A DNA stretch of 64,000 nt from Candidatus Opimibacter skivensis (GCA_016721905.1 JADKHH010000007.1:1-64000), one strand, 5' to 3'. Positions 1 through 11,212 are shown, counted from the first letter of the stretch. Made by a program: numbers and translations. Notes: generated by a model not told the origin, from the sequence alone.

Positions 1-1179
1 GTTTTAACTGCAGGGATTTCATCATGCAGCCAGAGCTTTATCACCCGGGTCGTAAACACCTGCCGTCCTTCATTTACCCTTGAGCAAATAACATCCTTGC
101 GGGAATGAACTAACATCAATTTGTTTTATGAGTTGTCCTTTGCAGACTGGTATACCTGCCTACCCTGCATATCATATATAGCTATATGCAACGGTTCATC
201 AATCATTAAATGGACAATATCTCCAACAGGATTCGGAAACACTGACAAAGGTCCAGCCACTACCTGGTCCTCCACACTCGTAGCCCCATCTTCCTAAGCT
301 TCACCAACCACATATCCTGGTCCACCAAAATTTTCAGTGACATCAAAATCATTTGATTCGGAATTGGCTAAAAATAAAGACCCCATCTTGGCAACGCCAA
401 TGCGCGTGGAAACCCAGCCATCCGCCAAAATAGGCTGTTCAATAAAATTACCGTCAGCATCAAACTTTGATACCAGCACATCTGACAGCCCGTTGATCTT
501 GTCCATCTTCACGGATAGCCTGGATATTGAAATCATAATGCCCCTGGAAAGGTGCCGTCCTGAAATCCTGTTTCATCTCAAACGTCCAGACAACCGGATC
601 AAAGATCAGGGAGTCAGGGGATGGATCAAAACGCTGCACTACCAGAGAGTCCGGACCATAGCAGGATTGCTGAAACGAGCACAAGACTTTAGCGTAGACC
701 TTTTCATTCTCCCGGTTGACATCGATGATTTCGGCCAAGGTCTCTTCATAGAAATAATATTGTCCTGAATGATCAAGGATCTTGTATTGAAGCGCACGGT
801 CCTGGATCTTTATGATCAGGTTGAGCAGCGTATCGCCAAACTCCTCGGTGTAGAAATGATCACCAATACTATAATCGACCGGGGCATTAAATACATTGAA
901 TGCGACATCATGGTACGTCTTCCAGATTTCTTGTCCGGCAGCATCAAACTTGACGACCATCATATACTCTCTGATATTGCCGGCAAAGTCAGCATGTGAT
1001 TCTTTGCCGATCACAATAATATTTCCTTGCTCATCCGGAAAAACCTGGAGCGCATTGTCATGGAAAGGGGTACCGATCGTTTTCTGCCATTCCATCTTCG
1101 TCTGTGCTGTGATAGGCATGGTGATCGAAAAAGCAAGTAATCCAATAGTAGCTAAAAGTGGTAGTCGTAGGTGCATCAT
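1..1179 (-). pseudogene. Secreted protein with T9SS type A sorting domain, frameshifted, runs to the window edge
   Basis: The gene reads leftwards from an ATG at 1179. The first segment (1179 to about 505) begins with a signal peptide (hydrophobic LPLLATIGLLAFSITM, then ITAQ) and continues as a probable beta-propeller-like secreted protein (segments such as VVKFDAAGQEIWKT and, in the next frame, VLVSKFDADGNFIEQP). The reading frame shifts near 505-535, again near 290-300 and again near 150. Stitching frames gives a typical type A sorting domain: LSVFPNPVGDIVHL, then IAIYDMQGRQVY, then IDVSSFPQGCYLLK. The product would be exported by Sec and then across the outer membrane by the type IX system. 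The order of segments is normal, so the breaks look like single-base indels, either sequencing errors or recent decay. The true stop cannot be placed because the last frame runs past base 1. Confidence 0.7.
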
Positions 1180-1497
1180 GATGAATAGGTATGGATAATA
1201 GTTTTGAGGTTTTTATACAGGTATTGCTTACACTGCTATAGTACGGTATTCAGGGGCCAAAGGTTGGGTTTCAAAATGTCACTTATCCGACATCGCAACA
1301 AAAATGTGGCTCAAAGATGCGGTTTCTGCTCCAATTTCTTCAGCCCAACTTGTCGGCAGGTATGGCCGATTGATCGGTAAAGTGTATAACTCTAAAAGAA
1401 AGTCCCCTGCCGATCAATCATTTTCCTTTCCTTTTAATAGGATTCCGCACATATACTTTATGCTCCAAAATACCTTCGTAGCACAAAATAAATCCGA
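1180..1497. other. Divergent intergenic region with an inverted repeat
   Basis: This gap separates two divergently read genes. It contains a 10-bp inverted repeat, GATTGATCGG at 1368-1377 and CCGATCAATC at 1410-1419. An overlapping second pairing is possible between GTCGGCAGG (about 1352) and CCTGCCGA (about 1406). The two pairings are mutually exclusive, so this could be a leader or operator for the gene at 1498. I see no coding sequence with a recognisable product here. Confidence 0.35.
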
Positions 1498-3785
1498 ATG
1501 AAAAAGATCCTATTTTTCTCCACCATGCTACTGATGTCTGTTAGCAGCTTTTCCCAGGGTGTCGCAATCAATACAAGTAATGCAATACCTGATTCCTCAG
1601 CCATACTGGACATATCAAGTTATACCAAAGGTGTACTGATACCGAGGCTCCGAACCAATGAACGGCAATCGATCAGTGGCCCTGCTGAAGGCCTCCCTGG
1701 TCTATGACATCAATACCTAGTTTTTGGTTTTTAGGCTTGGCGTGGAAGGAAATATTGAAAGAAGGAGATCCCATTTTACCCATCGGACCGGCAGGTGGCG
1801 ATTTATCAGGTAGCTATCCTACCCCCTCCGTTGTCAAAATTCAAAATCTGGACGTCTCTGCGGATTTTCCCTTAGATAAAACGATATTAAAATGGGATGC
1901 GCTGAGTAATAATTGGAAAGGAAGGAATGATTCACTATTCCTTCCCTACAATGTCACCTATGGTAGCCCGACAAAATTATTTGGTGTCACTAATGCGAAT
2001 ACGACAGGCGGTTCAGCGGCAGTGTTTGGACGCAGTGGTACCACGCAAAGCGGAATCAACCCGGGTTTCACCATGGGTGTATGGGGAGACAATGCCAATG
2101 GCCAGGGAGTTGCAGGCACGAGTAATGCAGGAAATGGTGTATTTGGTTCGTCAATCTTGAATCATGGCGTCGTCGGGTATAGCGGAAATAGTGATTTTGC
2201 AGGTGTGTATGGTTCGCATACCGAATTCAATGGTATCGGTGTTTTAGGAGAAGTTGAAGAAAATGCCATTGCGTTAGTAGGACGCAGCATCGGCACACAA
2301 GGCAGGGCCGCATTGATAGAAATGACAAGTACGGTCAATCCAAATGCGGCATTGGGCATCACACATCAGGGACTTGGACGAGGTGTTGATGTCAACATGA
2401 CCGCATCTAATAGCCTTTCAAATGCAATCAATGTAACAACTGCTGGTTCAGGATATGGAGTGAATGCAGTCAGTGAACTTGGGAGGTGCCGCAAGATTTG
2501 CAATCGAAAACGAATTGAACGCAACAGGGCACGCATTGGATGTTTACACGGAAGGCTTGAGTAATGCTATGACCATACAAACAATCAATCCACTCGCTAC
2601 AAGCCTGATGATGTCAGGTGCAAACTACGGACTGGGCAGTGGGCTTTACCTGGGGATGTACAACAATGACAATAACGGGAACGGACTTGAAATCGTCCAC
2701 AACGGTACAGGCACTACAGGGTATTTCTATAAAAACAATACCACCGGTAGTATCAGCGATGTACACAAACCTGCAGTCTATATTGAAAATAAAAGCAAAG
2801 GCAATGCGCTAAAAGTGATCTCGCTGCATGCACCATCCGTCAGCAGCGGGATTGATGTACAATATGGTGGAGATGCATTCGGCATCAACATCAATGCTGG
2901 CAAAAATGGTTTACACGCGTTCACCCCAGATCCGAATGGTACCAGTATCATTGGCGAAAATTATCAGGAGGTTATGCCGTCAAGGCTTACAACAATGCAT
3001 CCCAACGAGGGGCTGTTTATGCGGAAAGCAGCCACATGTTTGGCAGAGGTATAGAGGCTGTAACTACCGGTTCTCAATCACACGCCATTATAGGCACATC
3101 ATCATCAGCAACAGATGCCATACTTGGTATCAACAATGCCGATAGTGGCAGTGGTGTGACAGGAAGAACGAATGCTCCTTCAGTAGGCATCGGTATACTC
3201 GGTGAATCGACCAGCACTTCCTGGGGTATTCCAGCACACTTTGTCAGCAATTGTCCGGATGCACAAACCAATACACTCTGGATACGTGATTTCAGTAAAG
3301 GACAGACGATACGCGTCCAGGTAGAAAATCCTGCAAACAATAAAGAGGCCTTTTACATACGACATGACGGCACTGGAAAACTAGCTTCTCTTAATAATAC
3401 AGACACAGAGGCGTTCTCAGTCAGCAATGGTGGAAATACAATGGCAAAGGGAACGATGACCGTAAAAGGCAATAAAGGTATAATCCGTAATAGTACAGCA
3501 ACTCAAATGCGAATGGAAACGGCGAGTGTCCAACTCATCTACTTTAACATGCCCGTGGGTGGCTATTCCACCGCCAGCGTCAGTTTCAGCACAGCGTTCA
3601 GTTCGCCACCGGTAGTATCAGTAGGCAATATCCAATCAGGATTTACAGGACCATGTGATAAGATGACTGTTCAGATCAAGGATGTCACGACTACCGGATG
3701 TACTGTTACACTATACAATCCTGGTGTTAGTGGAGATCCTAATGTATCCGGCACCTGGAATCTCGTAGTCATCGGGGCCGAATAA
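1498..3785 (+). pseudogene. Tail-fibre-like secreted protein with lectin-like C-terminus, frameshifted
   Basis: The ATG at 1498 starts a signal peptide (MKKILFFSTMLLMSVSSFSQ) followed by the N-terminal motif common to Bacteroidota tail-fibre-like proteins (SSAILDISSYTKGVLIPR). The middle is rich in Gly-Val turns such as GIGVLGEVEENAIALVG and AGVYGSH, expected to form an elongated repetitive shaft. The last about 80 residues (FSTAFSSPPVVSVGN ... WNLVVIGAE) resemble an H-type lectin or phage gp53-like receptor-binding tip. The frame breaks near 1695-1730 (probably two indels, since VYDINT is in a third frame), near 2470 and near 3010. Sequence similarity to the expected protein continues across each break. 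No S74 domain is seen, unlike its relatives at 50.8-55.2 kb. The gene lies just upstream of a sensor kinase/regulator pair. Confidence 0.7.
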
Positions 3786-3860
3786 GCTCAAACCGTTCCC
3801 TCAGCAGGAATAACCGCAGAATAATTTATTACTTTGCAAAACCTTCAATCACAATAGTTT

Positions 3861-3961
3861 AGGGCGCTTCTAACAACTATCAAAAGGGGAAGAATACCTT
3901 TTATAATAAGTTGTCAATCAATACGTATAATTAATTATCATTGGGTTATTAGAGGCGCCCT
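3861..3961. repeat. Nested inverted repeat between two genes
   Basis: The outer arms are AGGGCGCTTCTAACAA (3861-3876) and TTATTAGAGGCGCCCT (3946-3961), which pair at 14 of 16 positions across about 70 bases. Inside the left half a second hairpin is possible: CAACT and AAAAGG (3874-3887) with CCTTTT and AGTTG (3897-3913). It may be a terminator for the gene ending at 3785, a leader structure for the kinase gene, or a small non-autonomous mobile element. No T-run follows, which weakens the terminator reading. Confidence 0.45.
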
Positions 3962-4033
3962 TTACAGCACAACTAACCCGACGACTACAGACGCAGCACT
4001 AGATGGGGGATCAGGCATTCCCCGCTCCTACCG

Positions 4034-7000
4034 ATGATAAAAAAGCTAATCGTACATATATCTCTCCTGATCAGCTGCCTGAGCCTGCAAGGGCAAAGCA
4101 ATATCACCTTCAGGCATCTCAACACCAGTGATGGACTCTCCTACCTTGGCGTCGTAGATATGTGTACTGATAAAAAAGGGAACCTGTGGATCGGAACCGG
4201 CAATGGACTCAATATGTACAATGGCAAAACAGTGGAAAAATATTTTGCTACCGAATATCCCCAACTGCAGAGCAGTAACATCGTACATGTCGCGTGTGAC
4301 AGCAATAATCGGATATGGGTGCTTACTGTCAATGGCAACCTGACTATCATCGATGAAAAACGAAAATTCCATCGTGTCGGACTTTATGAAGACAGCACAT
4401 TTATCAAGACAAGATGGATACTGGAATCGCAGCAAGGCAACCTGATCCTGTTTACTTCCAACGGACATTATATGCTCACGCCTGATGCGCCACTGAATAC
4501 GTATGATTCACTCAGCATGAGCCAGTTTACCAAACTCGAAATCAAAGGTCTCGATTCACTCCATCAAATGTTTTACAAGCAGGTCTTCTACTATGACGAT
4601 GATCACTACCTGTTTGCAAAGGAAGATGCTTTCTACAAAGTCAATTATAAAACCAGGGCGTTTGAACAAAATATGACTTTGCGCATAGCACCCTGCTTAC
4701 CAAAATGGAAGGGGATTCACTCATGGTCTTTGACCGGGAGTCCGGTGAAATTAAGATCATTGACCTGGCCACCTCCACGGTCACCTATCCTTTTAGAAAT
4801 CTTACAGATCATTATCAAATACCTGCTAATACAACGTTCAGCTTTGCGGAAAAAATAAAAGACCATCAGTATATCCTGACATCACGTCCGTCCGGTGTCT
4901 TCATCTATGACCATCGTGCCCGAAAAATATATAACCACCAGCACCATTATGCCGATCCCTCTTCCATCAGTGCAAATGTGACCACTACGCTGGAAGTACA
5001 TCCCTCAGGCTGGGTATTCATCACCTGCAATCCTGCAGGCATCAGTTATTTCAACAGCCGCGAGATCGTCAATAACCAGAAAGTATTCCTGGATCAGCAT
5101 GGAAATGGCTATGATGGCTATGTTGCAGGCATTGCCACCACTGACAACCAGACATATTACATTGGTACAGGAGAAGGTTTACTGGAATGGAACCGGAATA
5201 CCAACATTACACATTTTATAAACTTCAAGGACAAGGATGGATTGCCCCTGCCGTCTCCTCAGGAAATCATTTCGATTGTCATCGACAACAAAGACCACAT
5301 ATGGGCTACCACTAATACCCAAGGAGTTATCGTGTTCGATAAGCACCGAAAACTTGTGAGGCATATTACCAATACCGGAGATCGAAAGTATGCCCTGAAA
5401 ATGGAACGCGTCAACAGACTGATCATCGGACCTGATGATTTCATCTGGGCGTGTGGAAAAACGGTATATGCCGTATCAATCCGGCTACTTTGAAGTGGAT
5501 CATTTCGAAAAATCCATCCTATCTAACTTTGATTCGACGTATTGTACCCTGCTGGAATTTACAGACAAAAATAATTTGTGGATTGCTATTTCTTCAGGTG
5601 GTGTAACTCATTGTAATCTTGCTACGAATGAGCTGCGTGCCTATACTACCAAACAAGGGTTGATTCACAATGGTATCTTTCGCTTGGCTCAGACCAGGAT
5701 CATAACATGTATGTCGGAACGCGGGCGGGACTGAACATCATTTTTGCAGACGGCAGAATAAAATCTCTAACGCAGAAAGATGGCCTGCTGATGAACCGTG
5801 CGGAAGGACTGATCCTGGATCAGCATAACCGCATGTGGATCGGCAATGATATAGGCCTGGCATGTTATACCCCGGAGGACTCGAGCCTGACTACTTTTGA
5901 CACACGCCATGGACTGAGCATCTATGGATTTCGAGTCGGTTCTTACTTTAAGATGCCTAACGGCGAATTTGCGTTTGGCACACCACGCGGCCTCCAATAT
6001 TTCGATCCGGATTCGCTCTTTCATAAAAAGATTTCCTTCACTACACTAATCCATAAAATAGAGACCACGGATATAGTTTCCAATATTACGAAGTCTGATA
6101 CTTTCACACTTGCCTCTTCTGATCGTCAGGTTACCTTCCATATTAGTACCATCGATTTTTCGCCGCAGGTGCGGACGTATTACAAATATAAACTGAACGG
6201 CATTGACCCTGACTGGATCAGCCTCGTCGATCAGAATGCCGTGAGATATAATTCACTTCCGCCGGGTAAATATATATTTCAGGTGATGGTCAGCAATGAT
6301 GGCAGGCAGTGGCAGGATGCAGAAAACACAGTGACCATCATGATTGCCTCCCCGTTTTACAGTCAGTGGTGGTTCAGGATCACGATCCTTGGACTGATTG
6401 GTTTACTTGGCTGGGCATTCATCAGTCGTAATCGCCGTAAACAACAGGATCAGCGGGAGCAACTGGAAACAGAAGTGGTGATCCACTATTTCGCTTCGCA
6501 GATCAACCGGCATAAAGATGAAAATGAGATGCTCTGGGATGTTGCTAAAAACTGCATCAGCAAGCTCAACCTCGAGGAATGTGTAATCTACATGTTGGAT
6601 ACCTCACGCAATGTCCTCGTTCAAAAAGCAGCTTACGGCCCCAAGAACCCCAAGGACCAAACCATCCTCCAGCCGATTGAGATACAGGTAGGACAAGGTA
6701 TTACGGGCACAGTAGCCTTAACCCAGAAGGCTGAAAACATCGGCAATACCGAACGGGATCCCAGATACATTGTCGATGATCACCGGCGCTATTCTGAAAT
6801 CGCTGTGCCGATTGTCATGGATGGTCAAGTAGTTGGCGTGATCGATAGTGAACATTCATCCATCCTGATCCACAGTGACAAAGAAAGCATCTCCTGCGTG
6901 AAGAATTAGATATACTCAAACTCTACGTCGAACTCGAATCCGTTCGTTTCAAAGAAGCCTTTACGTACACGATCGATTGTGATGAAGACATCGATACGGA

Positions 7001-7358
7001 CGAAGTCAAGATCCCTACCCTGCTCATCCAGCCCTTTGTAGAAAATGCGATCTGGCATGGGCTGATGCATAAGGAAGGCATGCGACAATTGAAGATCAGC
7101 TTTACCGATAAGGATGACCATGTACAATGTATCATTGAAGACAACGGGATCGGCCGTAAAGCTGCCCGTGAAATGAAAATCACTTCAGGCCAGGATAAAA
7201 AGCACACAAGCAAAGGCATAGAAGTGTCTCTCGAACGATTGAAAGCCATGCAAAAAAGTGGCGGCGCCATCGGATCACTGGAGATCATTGATTTGACAGA
7301 TGATGATGGAGTGGCCACAGGCACGAGAGTGGAAATCAACCTACCAATTCAAAACTAA
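4034..7358 (+). pseudogene. LytS-type sensor histidine kinase with propeller, Y_Y_Y and GAF domains; frameshifted and missing the phospho-His segment
   Basis: The ATG at 4034 gives a signal peptide (LIVHISLLISCLSLQGQ) and two-component-regulator propeller repeats (GNLWIGTGNGLNMYNG; NRMWIGNDIGLACY). Next come a Y_Y_Y domain (YYKYKLNGIDPDW, about 6178-6216), one membrane helix (WWFRITILGLIGLLGWAFI, about 6369-6425), a GAF domain (about 6480-6850) and an ATPase half with PFVENAIWHGL and EDNGIGRKA. The frame shifts near 4675, 5460, 5705 and 6885. Odd point: GAF ends at VGVIDSEHS and within about ten residues the sequence resumes as SDKESIS..REELDILKLY. The usual helix with PHFIFNSLNSI that carries the phospho-accepting His is absent. 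The five-base gap to the response regulator shows an operon. The intact counterpart at 47286-50384 retains the His. Confidence 0.75.
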
Positions 7359-7363
7359 AGATC

Positions 7364-8131
7364 ATGTTAAAAGTACTACTGATCGATGATGAACAACGGG
7401 CTACAGATGCCCTGCGCCTGATGATCGTCAAGACCATTCCCGAGATTGACGAGGTGATCGTTTGTAATGATTCGCGCCTTGCTGCGGAAAAGATACACCA
7501 GCATCAGCCCGGCTTGTGTTCCTCGACATCCAGATGCCGCATATGAATGGCTTTGAAGTACTTGAAAAATCCCAAAAAAAAACTTCAAGATCATCTTTAC
7601 AACGGCATACAATGAATATGCGATCCAGGCCATTCGTTACAGTGCATTTGACTACCTGCTCAAGCCTGTGGATATGGATGAACTGCAAGCTGCCGTCCAG
7701 CGGTTTATCGAAGGCCATGAAGACTACCGTCAGCAATATGACTTGCTGAAAAACATCATGCACAATATGTCTGCGTCCTCTGCTGAAGATTTCAGGCTGG
7801 CGCTACCGACCAAGGAAGGTGTGCATTTCCTCTACCCCACGACATCATTCGTTGTGATGGCAATTACACTAAGTTCTTTGTTACGTCCGGCAAGACCTAT
7901 CTCATCTCCCGCACCCTCGGTGAATATGACACCTTGCTCACGCCGCAAAACTTTATCCGCACGCACAAGAGCCATCTGGTGAATAAGAAATTCATTTCGT
8001 TTATCGATCACGATGGATTTGCGGTGCTGAAGGATAATAGTAAGGTGGAGGTGAGTCGGAGGAGGAAGGATGAGGTGATGTCTTCTCTAAGTGAGCAGTT
8101 GGCAGTTGGCAGTTGGCAGGTCGGCAGTTAG
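7364..8131 (+). pseudogene. LytTR-family response regulator, frameshifted
   Basis: The receiver domain starts MLKVLLIDDEQRATDALRL with the acidic pair for Mg binding; the phospho-acceptor Asp is in FLDIQMPHMNGFEVL in a second frame, and FTTAYNEYAIQAIRYSAFDY with LLKPVDMDEL follows in a third. The C-terminal LytTR DNA-binding domain runs from about 7790 and contains RCDGNYTKFF and FIRTHKSHLVN. The frame shifts near 7511, near 7580 and near 7835; the second break is exactly at a run of nine A (7574-7582), typical of a sequencing indel. The last residues (LAVGSWQVGS) are encoded by the repeat array that starts at 8089, so the natural stop may have been lost or shifted. It is translationally close to the kinase at 4034-7358. 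Confidence 0.75.
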
Positions 8132-8200
8132 CAGTATTCGGTATGCGGTAATCGGTATTTGGTAATCAGTATTCGATAATCGGTAGGCAGCATTCTGCCA
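8089..8200 (+). repeat. Degenerate short-word array after a stop codon (GCAGTTG / GGTAATC words)
   Basis: The sequence consists of imperfect repeats of about 7 bases, first GCAGTTG-like and then ATTCGGTAATC-like. It is G-rich and C-poor on the strand of the gene it follows. The same words recur reverse-complemented before the start at 19838 (CCTACCGATTACCG, 19591-19604). The array overlaps the 3' end of the regulator gene. Confidence 0.7.
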
Positions 8201-8262
8201 ACAATATGCTGTAAGCATTAAGCAATGGGTTCATGGCTATGGCAATGATACATTGCATGGGC

Positions 8263-8410
8263 AAAAATATTCATTGCCCCATCGGGGCAATATGTCGGTA
8301 ATACTGAATGTGTAAAAACATTCCAATGCCCCATAGGGGCTATATGTCGGTAGCACTGAAAGTGTAAAAATATTTCGTGCGCCGTAGGTGCACAACCTGC
8401 GTACGATAGA
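8263..8410. repeat. Three tandem 51-52 bp units, each with a small GC hairpin
   Basis: Units start at 8263, 8314 and 8366. Each begins AAAAA(T/C)ATT and contains a hairpin; the first two continue into ATGTCGGTA. The hairpin is ATTGCCCC/GGGGCAAT in unit 1, GCCCC/GGGGC in unit 2 and GTGCGCC/GGTGCAC in unit 3. The stems differ in sequence but still pair, with one G-T pair in the last. This matches a dispersed palindromic repeat type common in Bacteroidota genomes. The rest of the 8132-8439 gap shows no gene. Confidence 0.7.
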
Positions 8411-8439
8411 TCAAAAAATCATGTTGAAGGCAAGGGTCA

Positions 8440-9945
8440 ATGAAGCTGTTTTTAACGGCAGGTAACGATCACAAAAAGTCCGATCTTAGCGCTTCGACAA
8501 AAGCCATGAACGACCCTAACGAAACCGAAACAACAGAAACGACCACCACAATTGCTGGACGCCAGTCCATGTGGCAGGAGCTTAAAAATGCACTGCGTGG
8601 CACGGAGGCAGATTACACACAGATCGGATTGAATCGTGCGGTATTTCTATTAGCTGTTCCGATGATCCTGGAGCTGGTGATGGAATCAACGTTTGCTGTA
8701 GTGGACATTTTCTTTGTTAGCAAACTCGGGCCATCAGCGGTAGCAACGGTGGGGCTGACGGAGACCTATTTGTTTCTACTCTATTCCATTGCGATGGGAC
8801 TCGCTACATCGGTGACTGCGATCATTGCGCGGCGTATCGGTGAGAAAAAACCAGAGGATGCAGCCAAAGCAGCTGTTCAATCCATCATGATTGCACTGCT
8901 GGCATCATTGCCATTTTCATTCGCCGGCATTTTCTATGCGAAGGAGTTGCTAGCCTTGATGGGGGCTGATGCCTGGGCGATTGAACATGGATATCGTTAT
9001 ACACAATGCATGCTGGGCGGCAATGCCATCATCATGTTGTTCTTTATCATCAATGCGGTATTCCGCGGCGCGGGAGATGCGGCGATTGCTATGCGGGTAT
9101 TATGGATTGCTAACATCTGCAATATCATGCTCGCACCATCGCTGATATTTGGTTGGGGTCCGCTCCCAGAGATGGGCATTGAAGGCGCAGCAATTGGCAC
9201 CAACATCGGAAGAGGCATTGGCGTATTAGTACAGCTATGGTTGCTCTTCAAGGGCGGTAAACATATCCAGGTTACAATTCGTCAGATCAGTTGGCATGCC
9301 AAAACCATGGCCACAATCCTATGGACATCGATCGGTGGTATCGGCCAGATGGTGGTGGGTATGACAGCATGGATATTCCTTATGCGGATACTGGCTGACA
9401 TTGGGAGCGAAGCGGTGGCAGGTGCGACGATTGCGCTGCGTATCATGATGTTTACGTTGATGCCAGCGTGGGGTCTATCGAATGCTGCAGCAACTCTCGT
9501 AGGACAGAATCTTGGTGCCGGCAATCCTGATCGTGCAGAGTCAGCGGTATGGAAGACGGGTTTTTACAATATGCTATTCTTGTTAGTGGTCTCTGTGTTC
9601 TATTTCATTTTCAACGAAGAGCTCATCAGCATCTTTAGTGAAGATCCTGATGTGATTCGTATCGGTAGTGAGTGGTTGCGCATCCTTTCGATTTCATTTG
9701 TCGTCTACGGCTGGTGGATGGTGGCGGTGCAGGCTTTCAATGGTGCGGGAGATACGCGGACGCCTACGTTGATCAATATTGTATTCTTCTGGATGATTCA
9801 GATTCCGTTGTCTTATTACCTGGCGATCATGCTTGACTGGCAGCATACGGGGGTTTTCTGGGCGGTTTTCTTTTCGGAGACGTCGGTGGGGTTGTTTACG
9901 CTATGGTTGTTTACGAGAGGTAAGTGGAAGACGGTGAAACTGTGA
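8440..9945 (+). CDS. MATE family multidrug/cation efflux transporter
   Basis: The 501-residue protein has about twelve hydrophobic helices in two similar halves, the layout of the multi-antimicrobial extrusion family, which exports drugs or metabolites in exchange for H+ or Na+ across the inner membrane. Family-typical segments include PMILELVMESTFAVVDIFFV in helix 1, MGLATSVTAIIARRIGEKK near the first loop, VFRGAGDAAIAM, and in the second half AAATLVGQNLGAGNPDRAE and VQAFNGAGDTRTPT. The first about 45 residues are hydrophilic and rich in Thr and Glu; ATGs at 8506 or 8569 are also possible starts, the latter closer to the usual family length. This is one of only two intact genes in the first 14 kb. 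The substrate cannot be read from the sequence. Confidence 0.93.
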   Translation: MKLFLTAGNDHKKSDLSASTKAMNDPNETETTETTTTIAGRQSMWQELKNALRGTEADYTQIGLNRAVFLLAVPMILELVMESTFAVVDIFFVSKLGPSAVATVGLTETYLFLLYSIAMGLATSVTAIIARRIGEKKPEDAAKAAVQSIMIALLASLPFSFAGIFYAKELLALMGADAWAIEHGYRYTQCMLGGNAIIMLFFIINAVFRGAGDAAIAMRVLWIANICNIMLAPSLIFGWGPLPEMGIEGAAIGTNIGRGIGVLVQLWLLFKGGKHIQVTIRQISWHAKTMATILWTSIGGIGQMVVGMTAWIFLMRILADIGSEAVAGATIALRIMMFTLMPAWGLSNAAATLVGQNLGAGNPDRAESAVWKTGFYNMLFLLVVSVFYFIFNEELISIFSEDPDVIRIGSEWLRILSISFVVYGWWMVAVQAFNGAGDTRTPTLINIVFFWMIQIPLSYYLAIMLDWQHTGVFWAVFFSETSVGLFTLWLFTRGKWKTVKL

Positions 9946-10345
9946 AATGCATAGAGCAGAGAGCAGAGAGCAGAGGGACTGTCTGGAGGCGGATTTTACA
10001 TTGATTCAATAGCCAATAACCAACAAGGAAGTAAAAGTGGGAAGGATTATTTTTGCAAGGTGGTATTATTAGCGTGAATTTGCGGTAATTAGCGGCGAAA
10101 TAATGGCAGCGTTTCTGTAGCGTTGCGTCGCTGCGGCGTTGCGCGATAAAATACTTGCAAGGAGCTCAAGGGGCGGAATGGACTAGTGAGGCTTTAGTGC
10201 TAGTTGGATTGCTGCAACCAGTGATTTGAGGTTACATGCAACAATCCACCCTATAATGGTATGATTGGAGTATCTTTCGGGGAGGATGGTGCAGGTATAA
10301 ACAAGTTATGCGTCATGCAATTTCTATTCAACTAACTTAAAGTAA
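9946..10345. other. Intergenic region with a short purine array
   Basis: Right after the transporter stop (9949-9977) lies a purine array of GCATAGAGCAGAGAGCAGAG words. The same words appear reverse-complemented (CTCTGCTCTATGCTCTATGC, 20759-20778) before the SulP gene. The remainder shows no convincing coding frame. GTTATGCGT at 10305-10313 pairs with ACGCATAAC at 11262-11270 beyond the next gene. Confidence 0.5.
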
Positions 10346-11212
10346 ATGGCAGACAATATAAGGGAAGAGCATGTAGATAATCCGACAAACAATCAATCGG
10401 AAAATCACCCTAAAGAAGTTATCCCTGCAAACGAAACAGAGGCAATTGCCACAAATCAAGAAACTAAAAATATGGAAGTTCATCATCATGCTCACCACGA
10501 GGGAAAGAAAAATTGGAAATCATATTTCTGGGAATTTTTAATGTTGTTCCTGGCGGTGTTTTGCGGCTTTTTAGCGGAGTATCAGTTGGAGCATAAAATA
10601 GAACGAGACAGGGAAGTGGTTTACCTCAAGAACCTATTTGAAGATTTAAAAGATGACGCACATCATTTTGCTGAATACGACAGCATTTCTTTTTCATTAT
10701 TTTTCCACCATAGATTCTCTCATGATGCTGATGAAAAGTGCCGACAGAGATAAGCATCTTAACAGAATTTACTATTTGGAAAGAGCGGCAACAATGAACG
10801 TGAATAATTTCCTTAGCTATAATTGCGCACCTACGAACAAATGAAACACTCCGGGCATTTGCGGTTAATAAGAAATCAACAAGTGGCTGATAGTATTTCA
10901 GCATACTATTTTTCATTACAAGCGGTTGACTTGCAAAACAACATTATCAAAGACAGGATATCAGAATACATGCAGGGAGCAGGAAAAGTGTTTGATGCAC
11001 AAATATTATTTCAAATCTTCAAGACTAAACAAGCTCCTATAATTGATTCATTAAAACTCATTACAAACAACGCTCAGGAAATAAATATGTTTCTGACAAA
11101 CGCCCAATACTATTATGGGGCACGCAAACTACAACAAGAGGGTTGTAATGAAAGGGCTAAACGCGCGCAACGGCTATTGGAACTCATGAAAAAAGAATAT
11201 GACTTTGAATAA
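10346..11212 (+). pseudogene. Membrane-anchored protein of unknown function, two compensating frameshifts
   Basis: The N-terminal half has a polar head, a His-rich stretch (HHHAHHEGKKNWK), one membrane helix (WEFLMLFLAVFCGFLAEY) and a charged stretch (REVVYLKNLFEDLKDD). This arrangement recurs in many Bacteroidota proteins whose function is unknown to me. The frame changes near 10640-10700 to one encoding DSLMMLMKSADRDKHLNRIY, then returns near 10815 to the first frame (TYEQMKHSGHLRLIRNQQVA to KKEYDFE at 11212). Restored, the protein would have about 288 residues, with a long helical domain inside or outside the cell depending on orientation. The gene is visibly richer in A and T than its neighbours, and a 9-bp inverted repeat brackets it, so transfer is possible. 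Confidence 0.65.

Noticed and set aside
337..1198. Plus-strand ORFs opposite the first gene
   Set aside because: Antisense shadows of the T9SS cargo gene; the minus-strand frames carry the recognisable signal peptide and sorting domain.
1304..1501. 65-codon plus-strand ORF before the fibre gene
   Set aside because: It spans the inverted repeat of the control region and overlaps the start at 1498; no protein-like pattern.
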